Origin: Tuctoria greenei
Taxonomy: Eukaryota; Streptophyta; Magnoliopsida; Poales; Poaceae
NCBI GenBank assembly: GCA_036927565.1
Contig: JAYESD010000007.1
Location: 6,283,644 to 6,347,643, forward strand
Length of the DNA: 64,000 bases
Direction: 5' to 3'
The notes under the pieces are model-generated. The model saw nothing but the letters and a program-made list of their open reading frames with translations, was not told the origin of the DNA and made no database searches. The position numbers and the translations under genes are program-made. Positions 54,739 to 63,945 of this stretch are shown piece by piece. The stretch's first letter is position 1. Each line of letters starts with the position of its first letter.

Positions 54739-56853
54739 TTAGTTTTTGAGTTTAGGAACCCAAGCCAACTTAGGTCCTTGTATGTGTGATACAAGTGATT
54801 TTGGGACCCAAAGTTGCTTGGGGAGCTTCCCCTTCATGCCCTTGATGTTTTTGCCAATGAACTTCGCTTTCACCTTTCCACCTACTTTGCTCAATAGATA
54901 GTGACAATCATTGAAAGTAGATGAGTAGCTAGGAGGTAATTTTGGAGAAGGACGAGTGGGAAGAGGGCACTCCCTAGTGTGATGTCCGGTGACCTCACAA
55001 TGTTGGCAATAGGATCCCACTTCCTTGATGAAGCTTGTCCTAAGCTCCGGTGAGGGCACCTTCCATTTGTTGGGCGTAGGGAAGGTCCCAAGTCCCCTCT
55101 TGTTGAAGCCTTTAGCTTGTTGGAAGAGGATCTCCTTGTGCTTGTCCTCTCCCTTGGAAAGTCTAGCCACACTAGTGCGGAGACTTTCGATCTCGTCCAT
55201 TAGCTCCTTCTCCCTATTAGCTTTCAATGGCAAAGACTTATGCAAATTGTTAGTGGCATGTGAACTAGCGGGTGTTTTGCCATCAAGAGTTTCTTTCTTC
55301 AAGTTATTCAATTTTAGTTCCATTGCTTCATAGGAAAGACTAAGTGTCTCATGCTCTTGAACTAACTCGTTATGCTTAGCCAATAATGCCGTGTTAGCTA
55401 AGTCAAGCTCATGGAACTCAAGCTTGATTTGAGCCTTCTCCTCCTCGATTTGCTTGACATGTGACTTGAGCGTTTCATGCTCATTAAGTATGGTGACATA
55501 CTTGTCTTGCAAATCGAGGTTGGCACCCTCTAGCTTGGCGCGAGTTAGCTCAAGTGCCTTAACCTTAGCCTTTTCCCTTTTGATAATGGCATGATATTCA
55601 TTGATCATAGATGCTAGTTCATCGGGAGAAAGTTCATCATCACTTGAGTCATCACATACCTTTGTGTTACCTTTCGCCATGAGGCACATAGGCGGTGGAG
55701 GAAGGGGTGAGTCATTCTTGTTGACGATAGCGAGGTTTGCCAAGTTTTCTTCCTCATCTTCACTATCATCACTTGTTTCTTCATCGGTGACCCACTCATT
55801 TGCTTCGCACATGAAGACCTTTTGAGGTCCTCTTCTCTTCTTTGGAAAGAGCTTGGTCTTCTTGCCTTTGTCAAGTTTCTTCTTTCCAAAGGTGCGCTTG
55901 GGCTTTGCATCTTCATCATCCTCACTCTCTTCTAGTTTGCGATGCTTGCCCTTGTCCTTCCTCTTGTCCGGTTTTGGACAATCATATGATATGTGGCCTT
56001 GATCGCCACAATTGTAGCACGTCTTGTTTTCATCTCTCTTTGGCAAGAAGGCTTTCTTCTTGGGATCAAACGAGTATCCCTTCTTGGCAATCTTTGAGTT
56101 GAGACGTGAAAACTTCCTCATCATCAATGCAAGCTCATTGTCATCATCATCTTCACTTGTAGCTTGTTCTTCCTCACTTGAGCTAGGCTCAATCACTTTC
56201 TTTTTCTTGATATGTGTCTTCTTGGTTGAGGCCTTGAGAGCAATAGTCTTTGATGATGATGACTCCTCCATCATTCCAAGCACACTCATCTCATGAGCAT
56301 GTATCTCTCCAATGAGTTCCGAAACCTCAATGTTGTCAAGTGACTCCTTTTGGAGCATTGAGTTTATGATGTTGTACTTGGGCTTGGGAAGTAGCATGAG
56401 GATCTTGCGGTTGATGAGTCCCTTGCCAAGAGAAGCAATGTCAAGAGCATTAATTTCCTCAATGAGTACATTTAAGCGAGAAAACATTTGATTAACATTT
56501 TCATGAGGAAGCATTTTAAAATCATCATACTTGGATTTAAGCAAGTGATATTTGAGCTCTTTGACACGAGAGGAACCCTCATGGATCTCAATCAAGCAAG
56601 CCCAAATTTCACAAGCTTTTTCCTTACTTGCAATTCTAGCAAATACATCTTGACTAATGCACTCATAAATAGCATTCCTAGCCTTAGCATCCCATTTTAG
56701 TTGATCACCAATATATTCATGGTTGCCAAACCCCGCATGGGTCGCTTCCCACACTTCGGGAGAAATTGCCTCAAGGTAAGCGCGCATGCGTGCTTTCCAA
56801 TAAGCAAAATTCTTGCCCTCGAAGGTAGGAACCGAACCCCCATTCTTGGCCAT
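54739..56853 (-). CDS. Copia Gag, element D (intact)
   Basis: 704 codons from ATG 56853, the first ATG after the primer site. N-terminal gag domain (FEGKNFAYWKARMRAYLEAI onwards, to about residue 190), Lys/acidic linker, zinc knuckle C279-C292 (CX2CX4HX4C), acidic region (VTDEETSDDSEDEEENL), long heptad-like Leu/Lys/Glu region (about 420-570, probable coiled coil), second zinc knuckle (CQHCEVTGHHTREC, about residue 630), basic C-terminus. Two widely separated knuckles and the extended length fit the SIRE/Maximus group. Forms the virus-like particle in the cytoplasm by family knowledge. Confidence 0.95.
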   Translation of the reverse strand: MAKNGGSVPTFEGKNFAYWKARMRAYLEAISPEVWEATHAGFGNHEYIGDQLKWDAKARNAIYECISQDVFARIASKEKACEIWACLIEIHEGSSRVKELKYHLLKSKYDDFKMLPHENVNQMFSRLNVLIEEINALDIASLGKGLINRKILMLLPKPKYNIINSMLQKESLDNIEVSELIGEIHAHEMSVLGMMEESSSSKTIALKASTKKTHIKKKKVIEPSSSEEEQATSEDDDDNELALMMRKFSRLNSKIAKKGYSFDPKKKAFLPKRDENKTCYNCGDQGHISYDCPKPDKRKDKGKHRKLEESEDDEDAKPKRTFGKKKLDKGKKTKLFPKKRRGPQKVFMCEANEWVTDEETSDDSEDEEENLANLAIVNKNDSPLPPPPMCLMAKGNTKVCDDSSDDELSPDELASMINEYHAIIKREKAKVKALELTRAKLEGANLDLQDKYVTILNEHETLKSHVKQIEEEKAQIKLEFHELDLANTALLAKHNELVQEHETLSLSYEAMELKLNNLKKETLDGKTPASSHATNNLHKSLPLKANREKELMDEIESLRTSVARLSKGEDKHKEILFQQAKGFNKRGLGTFPTPNKWKVPSPELRTSFIKEVGSYCQHCEVTGHHTRECPLPTRPSPKLPPSYSSTFNDCHYLLSKVGGKVKAKFIGKNIKGMKGKLPKQLWVPKSLVSHIQGPKLAWVPKLKN

Positions 56854-56899
56854 TTTTGCTCTCTAGCGGTGAAGCTAGAATGATCCAATGAGCAACCTT

Positions 56900-56911
56900 G
56901 CTCTGATACCA
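56900..56911 (-). other. Primer binding site, initiator Met tRNA (element D)
   Basis: CTCTGATACCA run on the + strand directly left of the 5' LTR (TGGTATCAGAG on the - strand). Confidence 0.92.
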
Positions 56912-56913
56912 AT

Positions 56914-58293
56914 TGTAAGGATCGAAACGCCCAAGAGGGGGGGGTGAATTGGGCTTTCTTTCAAATTTTAAGACAATTAAGCACTTAACAACTTAAAGCC
57001 CAATTCCCTATGCAATTAAACTATGCAATCAATATAATTTAAAGTTGCGGAATGAAGATTGCATAAGAGTAAAAAGGGAGAGGGATGCAAACGCTCAAGG
57101 GACACGGAGTTTATCCCGTGGTTCGGTAAGATCACAAGGATCTTCCTACGTCCACGTTGTGACACCCACCGAAGGGTTTTGCCACTCCCAAGTCACCGAG
57201 ACTAGGGGCTTCTTCACTATTCTTCTCCGTTCGCCAACCTTGGCAAGGTGGAGCTCAAGCCTTGTACACTTTTGGGATCCTCCGGGCTTCCACAATCCAC
57301 TTGGCAAGCTCCGGAAGTTACACACACCAAGGGACACTCCCTTGTGGCTCTCACTACGCTAGAGACTCCAATCACCTAGAGTGGAGGCACCCAAGCACTA
57401 TCTCTAGCTAGTTCTAGCCTATCTCTTGGTGTACAAATGATGAGTAAATGATGTGAAAGTGGTAGCTCTCTTGCTTGAATGCTCTAGGATGTGTAGAGTA
57501 TGTCTGGGCTTCAAGTCTTGTCGATTTGACAGGTTGAAGGGGTATAAATAGCCAGCCTCCACGAGATAGCCGTTGGAAAAGTAGGCTGACATCACTTGTC
57601 TGCGAACACCGGATGATCCGATGTCTCCCCTTCAGTTATCATCGGTCAAAGCCAAATTAGCTGATGTCACTGTGTCAGATATGACCGTTGTTAGACCGAT
57701 GTTGAACTGTCTTCTCATCGGATGATCCGGTGGCTCTTCCTCCAGAATTTTGCTTGATCTTGAGGCTCACTGGAGTGATTGACCGATGTATGTAATCCTG
57801 CACATCGGATGATCCGGTGCTTCACTTGGTCCAATGGTGTTGCAATCTGTGATGATGGACCGATGCACTAAGCCACTTACATCGGATGATCCGGTGAGTG
57901 TATTTGTCTGAGGTCTTCTTCTTCAGTTGAACCAATTTGACCGATGCAGTCAACTCATATAACGTCGGTTGATCCGGTGTGTTCAATCTTGTTGACTTCG
58001 AGTTGTTTTGAGTTGTTCTTTTGGAATTTTGAACTTGTGACCTCTTTGACATTTGTTTGAAGTGTTGTTTTGATTGTCTTCAAGTATGGAATGATATCAA
58101 GTTAGAGCTTTCACTTCTTGTCATCACATGTTTTGGTTTGATCTCATTTGTTGATTTTATATGGGTCTCCAATGTAATTTTGATTTCATTTGATTGAGTG
58201 TCATTGAGACCTTGCATTCACAAATTCATTAGTAATATCGAATGGTTGTCATTAATCACCGAAACCGTACCTCATGGGGCCTAGATGCTTTCA
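56914..58293 (-). repeat. 5' LTR of element D
   Basis: 1380 bp. It matches 46166-47544 except for eight rather than seven G in the run near 56937. U3 modules at about 57605-57985 alternate long palindromes (57607, 57716, 57803, 57880, 57962) with half-modules (57642, 57693, 57780, 57857, 57938). Confidence 0.96.
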
Positions 58294-58298
58294 AAGGT
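58294..58298. repeat. Target site duplication of element D, right copy (AAGGT)
   Basis: Matches 46161-46165. The original intron continues with TTATATTAAATC. Confidence 0.95.
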
Positions 58299-58738
58299 TT
58301 ATATTAAATCACAATACTATTTCCATTGATTCATATCAGCACCTCCTAATACATTTATGTACACAGGTTCAAAAGAAATCATGAAGACAAAGAAGCCAAG
58401 GGGTGTCAAGGTCAAGGCGAAGGAAATCCACGGATCAGCAAGACCTATTGGTGGTTTAGAGAAATCATTACGGAACATGAAAAGAAAAAAGAAAGATACG
58501 AATATAATGACACAAACACCAGCACAACCACAAACAACAATGATGGTACAAAGATTTTCAATTCAAATAATTTTTAAATGCACTGTTTAATCATATTCCT
58601 TATGTTTGCTATATTGCCGTCCTTGTTCAGGGTCACCTGGAGATTCCCAATAACCAAAACTACACGCATACATCAGAGTACTATGGAGCAACCAACACGT
58701 CACATCTATCCTGGGTTAATCTAGTGCCAATGTCCTAG

Positions 58739-59903
58739 CAAAACCAAGAAATGCAGCAACAGGAGCCAATTCAGCCATGTACTCCATATTTCTATAATAT
58801 GTTTCCTTAATGTTCTAAGGCTACTATTACTTTCTTACCCACATAATTCTGTACAGTCAAATTTATTTACCAAAAATAGTTTTGTAAACTTTACGAACCT
58901 CGGGTATCGAAATACATTTGAAAGACGATCCAGTCTCCAAATCATGTAGAATGCAGGTGACCAAAGAGCTCATTTCTATAGTAAATGAAAGTGGAACAAA
59001 AAGACAGCTACAACTTCTGTCAAAAGCATTGCAACTGAAGTTGAATAAACCTGCAAGTCCAGTGTAAAGCAAAGCACTGCTATTAGTTACATGCTTAATT
59101 TCAGTTATATCATAAAACACTAGAAGTTCCAAAGGAAGATGCATATATTTATTACAAATATTGCTACCACAATAGCGACAGTCTCAGATGAGTCCATGCT
59201 GCAATGCTATTATGAACAATAATACCCTGACAGGCCCAATAGTTTGCACACGATACAACCTAACCAGCTTTGGTAGTTCTGGAGATGGATATGCACCTGG
59301 TACTTGGCTGGAGCGAACTTATAGATGTCGTAGAGGATGGAGACTTTCATGCTGGTGACAACTTGAAGATGCCGAGCTCCTGTGAGGACTCCAGGCGTCG
59401 GGCCCAGGGGATGGGAGAGCTGCAGCGACCGGTCAGCGTGCAGCGAGTTCTGGCGGGCAAGCACTCACGTCGATGCATTGCATCCAGTGGGGAAGGGACC
59501 GTCGGAGGGCGGCGGGTGATGACCGCGGACACTTGTGGCTGAGATCTGGGAGAGAGATGACTTTCGACTCCGATGGGGAAGGGAGCGACGGAGGGCGGCG
59601 GAGGGGCCTACATGGGGAAAAAGTTTGGATCTGGTGGGGGCATGGGAGAGCGGCGGCCGGCGGCCGCAGGCAGACATCACAGAGAGATGACCTGGACTCC
59701 GGTGGGGGGACGGTCGTAGGCAGATGTGATCGAGTTCGCGAGAGAGAGTGGCGGAAGCGAGGGAAGGCGGACGGCCGGCGACTGCGCCGAGGCATCGCTG
59801 GTTGAGCTCGGGAAGAGAGACGAGCTTTGACTTGCGAGACTTCAAATCTGTTTCTCGATTTCTCCGGAGCGGATGGAAACGTTGGAGTTTAACGTCCGTT
59901 TGT
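58739..59903. other. MULE 3' interior, no confident gene
   Basis: AT-rich to about 59230, then GC-rich and purine-rich. 59480-59860 contains repeated blocks with GGCGG, GAGAGAGATGA and CGACGGAGGGCGGCGG. A - strand frame at 59464-59210 (SILYDIYKFAPAKYQ) could be a captured gene fragment, as MULEs often carry, but I do not recognise it. Confidence 0.4.
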
Positions 59904-59994
59904 TGATGTTTGTGAGGGAGGAAAAGTGAACCAATTAAATATAGACATCTGGCCGGAGGAGGCATGGGAGCAGGGAGCGAGATGAGAGAAGCCG
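59904..59994 (-). repeat. Right terminal inverted repeat of MULE (core)
   Basis: Reverse complement matches 43448-43539 at 78 of 91 positions, including AAGTGAACCAATTAAATATA. Confidence 0.75.
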
Positions 59995-60047
59995 TGTCCA
60001 GGCACCGGATGATGACGAGGCATTATTAACCATCAGTCATACAGACT

Positions 60048-61595
60048 TGTTTGATTTGAAGTCAAAATTTACCGTATTTTACCACGCTTAATTTTAGTCA
60101 TTGTTTAATTCATAATCACTCATTATTACCTGTGATCGCTTGCTTTGCTTGGTCTCCGGTCAGGACAGGTCCGCCGCCGACCCGGCGTTCCCGCACCGGG
60201 CGGGTTCGGCGAGGACGACGACAGCTAGCAGCTCGTACCGTACGTCGATCTGCACCCAACCGGATGTCCGGATCCTCACTCACCTTCACCTTCACGGCGG
60301 CGCGCCGGATCAATCAATCGGACAAGAAGAAGTTGGTTGGCCGGTTGATCTGATTCTGATCGTCCTATAGCTTTCGCTTTCCTTGGCTGGTCCGTCCGAC
60401 ACGCCGGACCACCACCAGCACCGGTCACGCCACTCGATTCCCGCTCTCATCCATAAATAGATGGACGCTGACAGCTGATCAAGAAACTAACCACCAACTC
60501 CTCCCTCCCTCCGTTTCTGCATTATTGTCATGAGAACATCGATTCTAATTCAAGTAATGAACTGAAAACACACGTACAGTTTTCGATACATCGTTTTTGA
60601 TATAGCACTAGTGGCAGTAGTTAGAGCTTTATCACTAGGTCAGCGGCCCCTGTTGCGCGGTTTAAACTTGTCAGTAATCTCGGTCGTGCCACCCAGCTTC
60701 ATCGTCAGTCATCCGTGCACGGTCATATTATTGGGGTTCAAAAAATAAACCAGCGCAAAATGATTTCTTTACGTTCTCTCTTGTTGCCGATTTATTTAAT
60801 TTGCTGAGTGACACTCTGGACAATGTCAAAACGGAATTTATTTATTTTCCCAAGGTTCGTTCATAGGAAATATTTTTTTTTAAAAAAAAAATCACATTGT
60901 GATTTGTGAAAATAGATGCCATGACCGCAAGGCATCCACATCCTGCATTTACGGTGGCTGACATATGAGCCCGAGGGACATGGGACTCACATGTCCGCCG
61001 CAGTAACAATAGTGCAGTTACTGCAGAAGATATGCGTACGACCGCAAGATGGAAGTAACTCAGAATCTTGCGCCAAATTATTTATTCAACTGATCACAGT
61101 AATTATACATCGTGCTCAAATTTCCCTCAAAATGATAAAGAAAAAAGCAAGACCAAAAATAGATTCCACCACTTCACTCCTGTGAACCTGTATCTGTATA
61201 TGGACCGTAGCATGGTCAGAAAAGAGAGCGCACGCATGACCGCAATATCCGCCGCTCTTCCGGTTGCCACATCGTTCCGAGGCATGAGGGTGCTCGCGTG
61301 GACCAGTAGCGTAAAACAAGCATGTACAACAATAGGGTCTCCACTCTCCAGACAAGCATGTACAGCTAAAACAATGGGGCAAGAAAAGCTACATACAGGA
61401 CCAAAAGTTGCTAAAAGTTGGAATTCACTTGATAGAATGAAAATTTGTGTTTTTCTTGTGGACTGCTGCTGTCAATACTGCATATTTAAACCCAATTTTT
61501 ATGATGTATTAGTTACAACAAATTGTATGGGCCTAAAAATTCTTAGAGTAATCACAATCAAACGCACAGAGCTTGATACAGCTCTAGGAGTTATG
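60048..61595. other. Intergenic, no gene recognised
   Basis: 60130-60480 is GC-rich and promoter-like (CATAAATAGATGG near 60452, followed by a CTCCTCCCTCCCTCC leader-like run), but no coding sequence follows. 60500-61595 is AT-rich, with a T/A homopolymer stretch near 60869. Open frames here have no family features. Confidence 0.4.
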
Positions 61596-61597
61596 TA

Positions 61598-61677
61598 CTC
61601 TCTCCATTTCATTTTATTTGACGATTGCTAGTTCAATTTTGAACTGACCGGCATCAAATAAAATAAAACGAAAGGAG
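61598..61677. mobile_element. Stowaway-like MITE, 80 bp
   Basis: CTCTCTCCATTTCATTTTAT pairs imperfectly with the right end ATAAAATAAAACGAAAGGAG. TA duplications at 61596-61597 and 61678-61679. Centre GTTCAATTTTGAAC is palindromic. Confidence 0.8.
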
Positions 61678-61693
61678 TAGCTGTTATCTCATA

Positions 61694-61738
61694 CTCCCTC
61701 TGTTCTCAAAAGTTTATCATCTTTAAGAACGGAAGGAG
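61694..61738. mobile_element. Very short Stowaway-like MITE, 45 bp
   Basis: CTCCCTCTGTTCT at the left and AGAACGGAAGGAG at the right, flanked by TA. Probably an internally deleted copy. Confidence 0.65.
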
Positions 61739-61980
61739 TACAGAATATGCTGGGTAAACAAGACCCAAGACACTAGAGAACATATGTAAAAAAGATGTAG
61801 CAGACAGCAGTTTCTGACGATGTTCAACATCTAGCAAAAAGTATTTGGGTTTACACAATCGCCGGTCCTATATAATCATATCACCCAAACACAGAGATAC
61901 CATTCAACAACTAACACATAGTCATCTGCCTACTATAATTAAAGTGGCATATAGTAGAAAGCACGTCCCTATGCTGCTTT

Positions 61981-62418
61981 TTACTGGCCGGCAGGACCAA
62001 CAAGAACTCCCTGTGCAGTGCTTTCCTTCTTGTCGCCTTCTTCGGCGTCGTTGTCAGCCCTCCTGATCCTGATCTTGTACTTGAGCTCAAACTCAGTGAT
62101 CTCCTTCTTTTTCCTCTCCAGTGCCTCGTGCATGCGAGCGACGACCTCTTCAAGGCCCTCCTTGTTACGCTTCACAGCAGGCAGGACTTCCTTGATGGTC
62201 CTTTCGACCAGGACGCCACCAATCATTCTGTAGCAGCGCCTCGAGGGGTCCAGCGGCTCAATCGCGCCAATCACAAGGGAGTGCTCGCCGACCTCCATCT
62301 CCAGCTCTGTGATTTTGGTGTAGAGCTGGTTCATTTCGGAGCGCATGTTGGCATAAGTGTTTGCGATTACTTGCTCGTTGATTGCTTCTTTGCCGTCACC
62401 ACCTGCTTTGCTTGCCAT
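61981..62418 (-). CDS. PFD2: Prefoldin subunit 2
   Basis: 145 codons in one exon, starting MASKAGGDGKEAINEQVIAN. Prefoldin is a cytosolic hexameric co-chaperone that passes nascent actin and tubulin to the CCT chaperonin; subunit 2 is a beta-type subunit. The beta-prefoldin plan is visible: helix (ANTYANMRSEMNQLYTKITE), two beta hairpins around EHSLVIGAIEPLDPSRRCYR and MIGGVLVERTIKEVLPAVKR, and a second helix (EVVARMHEALERKKKEITEF). Length and N- and C-terminal tails fit plant PFD2. A probable 5' UTR intron spans 63481-62435 (donor TTTG|GTAAGG, acceptor CTTTAG|CTGT on the - strand). Confidence 0.95.
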   Translation of the reverse strand: MASKAGGDGKEAINEQVIANTYANMRSEMNQLYTKITELEMEVGEHSLVIGAIEPLDPSRRCYRMIGGVLVERTIKEVLPAVKRNKEGLEEVVARMHEALERKKKEITEFELKYKIRIRRADNDAEEGDKKESTAQGVLVGPAGQ

Positions 62419-62434
62419 TTTCCCAGATACACAG

Positions 62435-63481
62435 CTAAAGGATAAATGATATCAGTATATCACAATAGATGAATGCTACTCACACTTTGTCAGCATCAAA
62501 GGAATACATTAATTGTTTGCTGTAGGTCGCGGCATAAAAAGTATAACGAGTATAAAATGTCAAAAACTACAATGGCTTTACATTCAAATGACGCAAAAAA
62601 TACAAGTGCAGTTAGTACAAATAAATTGCTGTAGCATAAACATTACCATGACCAGTACAAATGCAGCTCTATCCGAAGCAAAGCCCAGATCCCACAGAAA
62701 TGGTATACAAACCTACGAAAAAGATGCACACATACCTACATCGTACAAGCATAGACAAACCTGCCTGGGCTAAGCAAGTCCGCAAACTTTATAGCATTTT
62801 TCTACATCACCTGGCCAAGAGCCCTAACAGGAAAACTTGCATCGCGGAGCAACACTTGTGCCGTGAAAACAAAGAAGACCGCTACTCTCTGTGCTACACG
62901 CTTAGTGGCTGTGGGAGAACAATAGCTCCTCCTGAATAGAACAGTTGTGTAAACACTGTGCCTACCTAGCTCATTCGCGATAATCTAGATCCCCCTACAC
63001 TAAAAAGGAACATGGACGCTAAACACTACTAGCTGTTCATTAGGAAGCGATGAGACAAAACAGAACCTTTTTTTTTCTTTTTTCTTTTTTGCATAAGCCT
63101 ATTAGGCCTTGTCTGCTACTTCTTAAGGGAAAAATTGTGCGGCCTAGTCTGGACACGGGGGGTTAATGGTAACAAATGGTGGTCCGCCAAATTCTGGATT
63201 ACTGGTAGTCAGCGACTAGCAAGACCGAGATTCAGCAGACCTGACAGTAACAGATTGCAACACGAGAAGAAACTGCAATTATTCTACCGCTGCTACAACT
63301 ACAGCTCTGGAAGACCCCTAATCTGATAGAACTGAAATTGTGCTCCGCCGACGCGCTGGATTGGTGGATCGGATTCTCAGATTAAGTAAAGTAGAGTGAA
63401 TATCCTGCATGGCGAAACTGGATTTACGGGCTCGGGCAACCGATCCAGGGAAGCAAGCATGCGAGTTACGGGCTTCCTTAC
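62435..63481 (-). other. Probable 5' UTR intron of prefoldin gene
   Basis: Donor GTAAGG and acceptor CCTTTAG on the - strand. AT-rich interior with a T-rich run near 63070. Nothing else recognised. RNA evidence would be needed to fix it. Confidence 0.55.
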
Positions 63482-63639
63482 CAAACAGCGGAAGAGGAGG
63501 ATGAGGTCGATGCAGCGGAACCCGAACGGATCTCGGCTCCTGTCCGCGGCGAGAAGGCGGCAACCTCGAGACGGTTCGCTCGTGCGTGTCCGGCGGCCGG
63601 CGGAGGAAGAGGAAGGAGGCAGAGAGAAGTGGACGGAGG

Positions 63640-63945
63640 ATTGATGCGGGCCTGGGCCGCTACTGGTGCAAGGCCTTGTTTAGTTGGGCTGGTAAATTAG
63701 GAGTACCAAGGCCAACACAAGGCCTGTGTGGGCTTGCTCGTGCCTGTGCGGGCCCACGGATGGAAAGAGGCCCATTAAGGCCGGCGCCTACCCGTTCCAG
63801 CCCAACAGCCCATATCCAGTAGCCCAGGCCCAATTACCCGCTACTCCCCAATCACAACCTTCACACACACACACAAAAAAAAAATCGCAAGGGAGACGGA
63901 GACGGAGAAGTGGGGGAAAAAAAACTTCCGCGGCGGAAGAAGGCG
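63640..63945. promoter_or_regulatory. Probable bidirectional promoter, prefoldin gene and right-edge gene
   Basis: Between the prefoldin leader and ATG 63946 there are at least six GCCCA/TGGGC elements (near 63658, 63750, 63770, 63800, 63809 and 63821-63830). This site II-type motif is typical of plant housekeeping promoters. No clear TATA box is seen. Confidence 0.6.

Larger units (their letters stand above)
46166..58293 (-). mobile_element. Copia (SIRE/Maximus-like) element D, intact and very young
   Basis: 12128 bp on the - strand. 5' LTR at the right (56914-58293), primer site, gag (56853-54739), pol (54724-51467), third ORF (50058-47887), polypurine tract, 3' LTR at the left (46166-47544), AAGGT duplications outside. 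All three reading frames are open and the LTRs appear identical except for one G in a homopolymer. This is the reference copy for A and B and could be autonomous. Confidence 0.97.
44154..58738 (+). pseudogene. FAR1/FHY3-like MULE transposase gene, nonsense codon and 12-kb intron insertion
   Basis: Exons 44154-44337, 44406-46163, 58367-58545 and 58631-58738, all GT-AG with matching phases, total 743 codons including the stop. The domains are an N-terminal FAR1 zinc-finger-type region (FNSEQAAYDFYNAYVGKMDF, CMCQASMKI, VSEHNHIL), the MULE transposase core (VLGFDTTYRKLDDGRPLGLL and ILTDEDAVMAKAIK, with two catalytic Asp), and a SWIM zinc finger (CSCKKFEFARILCSHAL, pattern CXCXnCXH). The C-terminus is Lys-rich. 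Codon 409 (45446-45448) is TAG where relatives have Gln (MSTTQR motif). Element D lies in intron 3 directly at the donor. The flanking inverted repeats say transposon gene, not a domesticated FAR1 regulator. Confidence 0.85.
43378..60047 (+). mobile_element. Mutator-like element (MULE) carrying FAR1-like transposase, split by element D
   Basis: Two inverted terminal segments (43448-43539 and 59904-59994) share 78 of 91 bases without gaps, and weaker similarity reaches AGTCTGTCTG (43378) and its inverse (60047). Without element D and one AAGGT copy the element is about 4.5 kb, a normal size for an autonomous MULE, and it encloses a MULE-domain transposase. The outermost ends and the 9-bp-type target duplication could not be fixed by eye. 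Confidence 0.7.

Noticed and set aside
57605..57985. CRISPR-like array of regularly spaced repeats
   Set aside because: Repeats are alternating palindromes and half-sites inside a plant LTR U3, spacers are similar between copies, and the genome is eukaryotic.
59465..59965. Pro/Ser-rich - strand frames near the right MULE end
   Set aside because: Two overlapping frames of similar low-complexity composition over repeated purine-rich blocks; neither can be preferred and no domain is visible.
61068..61631. 187-codon open frame
   Set aside because: Runs through AT-rich intergenic DNA into a MITE, has no domain signature, and shows no splice or promoter context.
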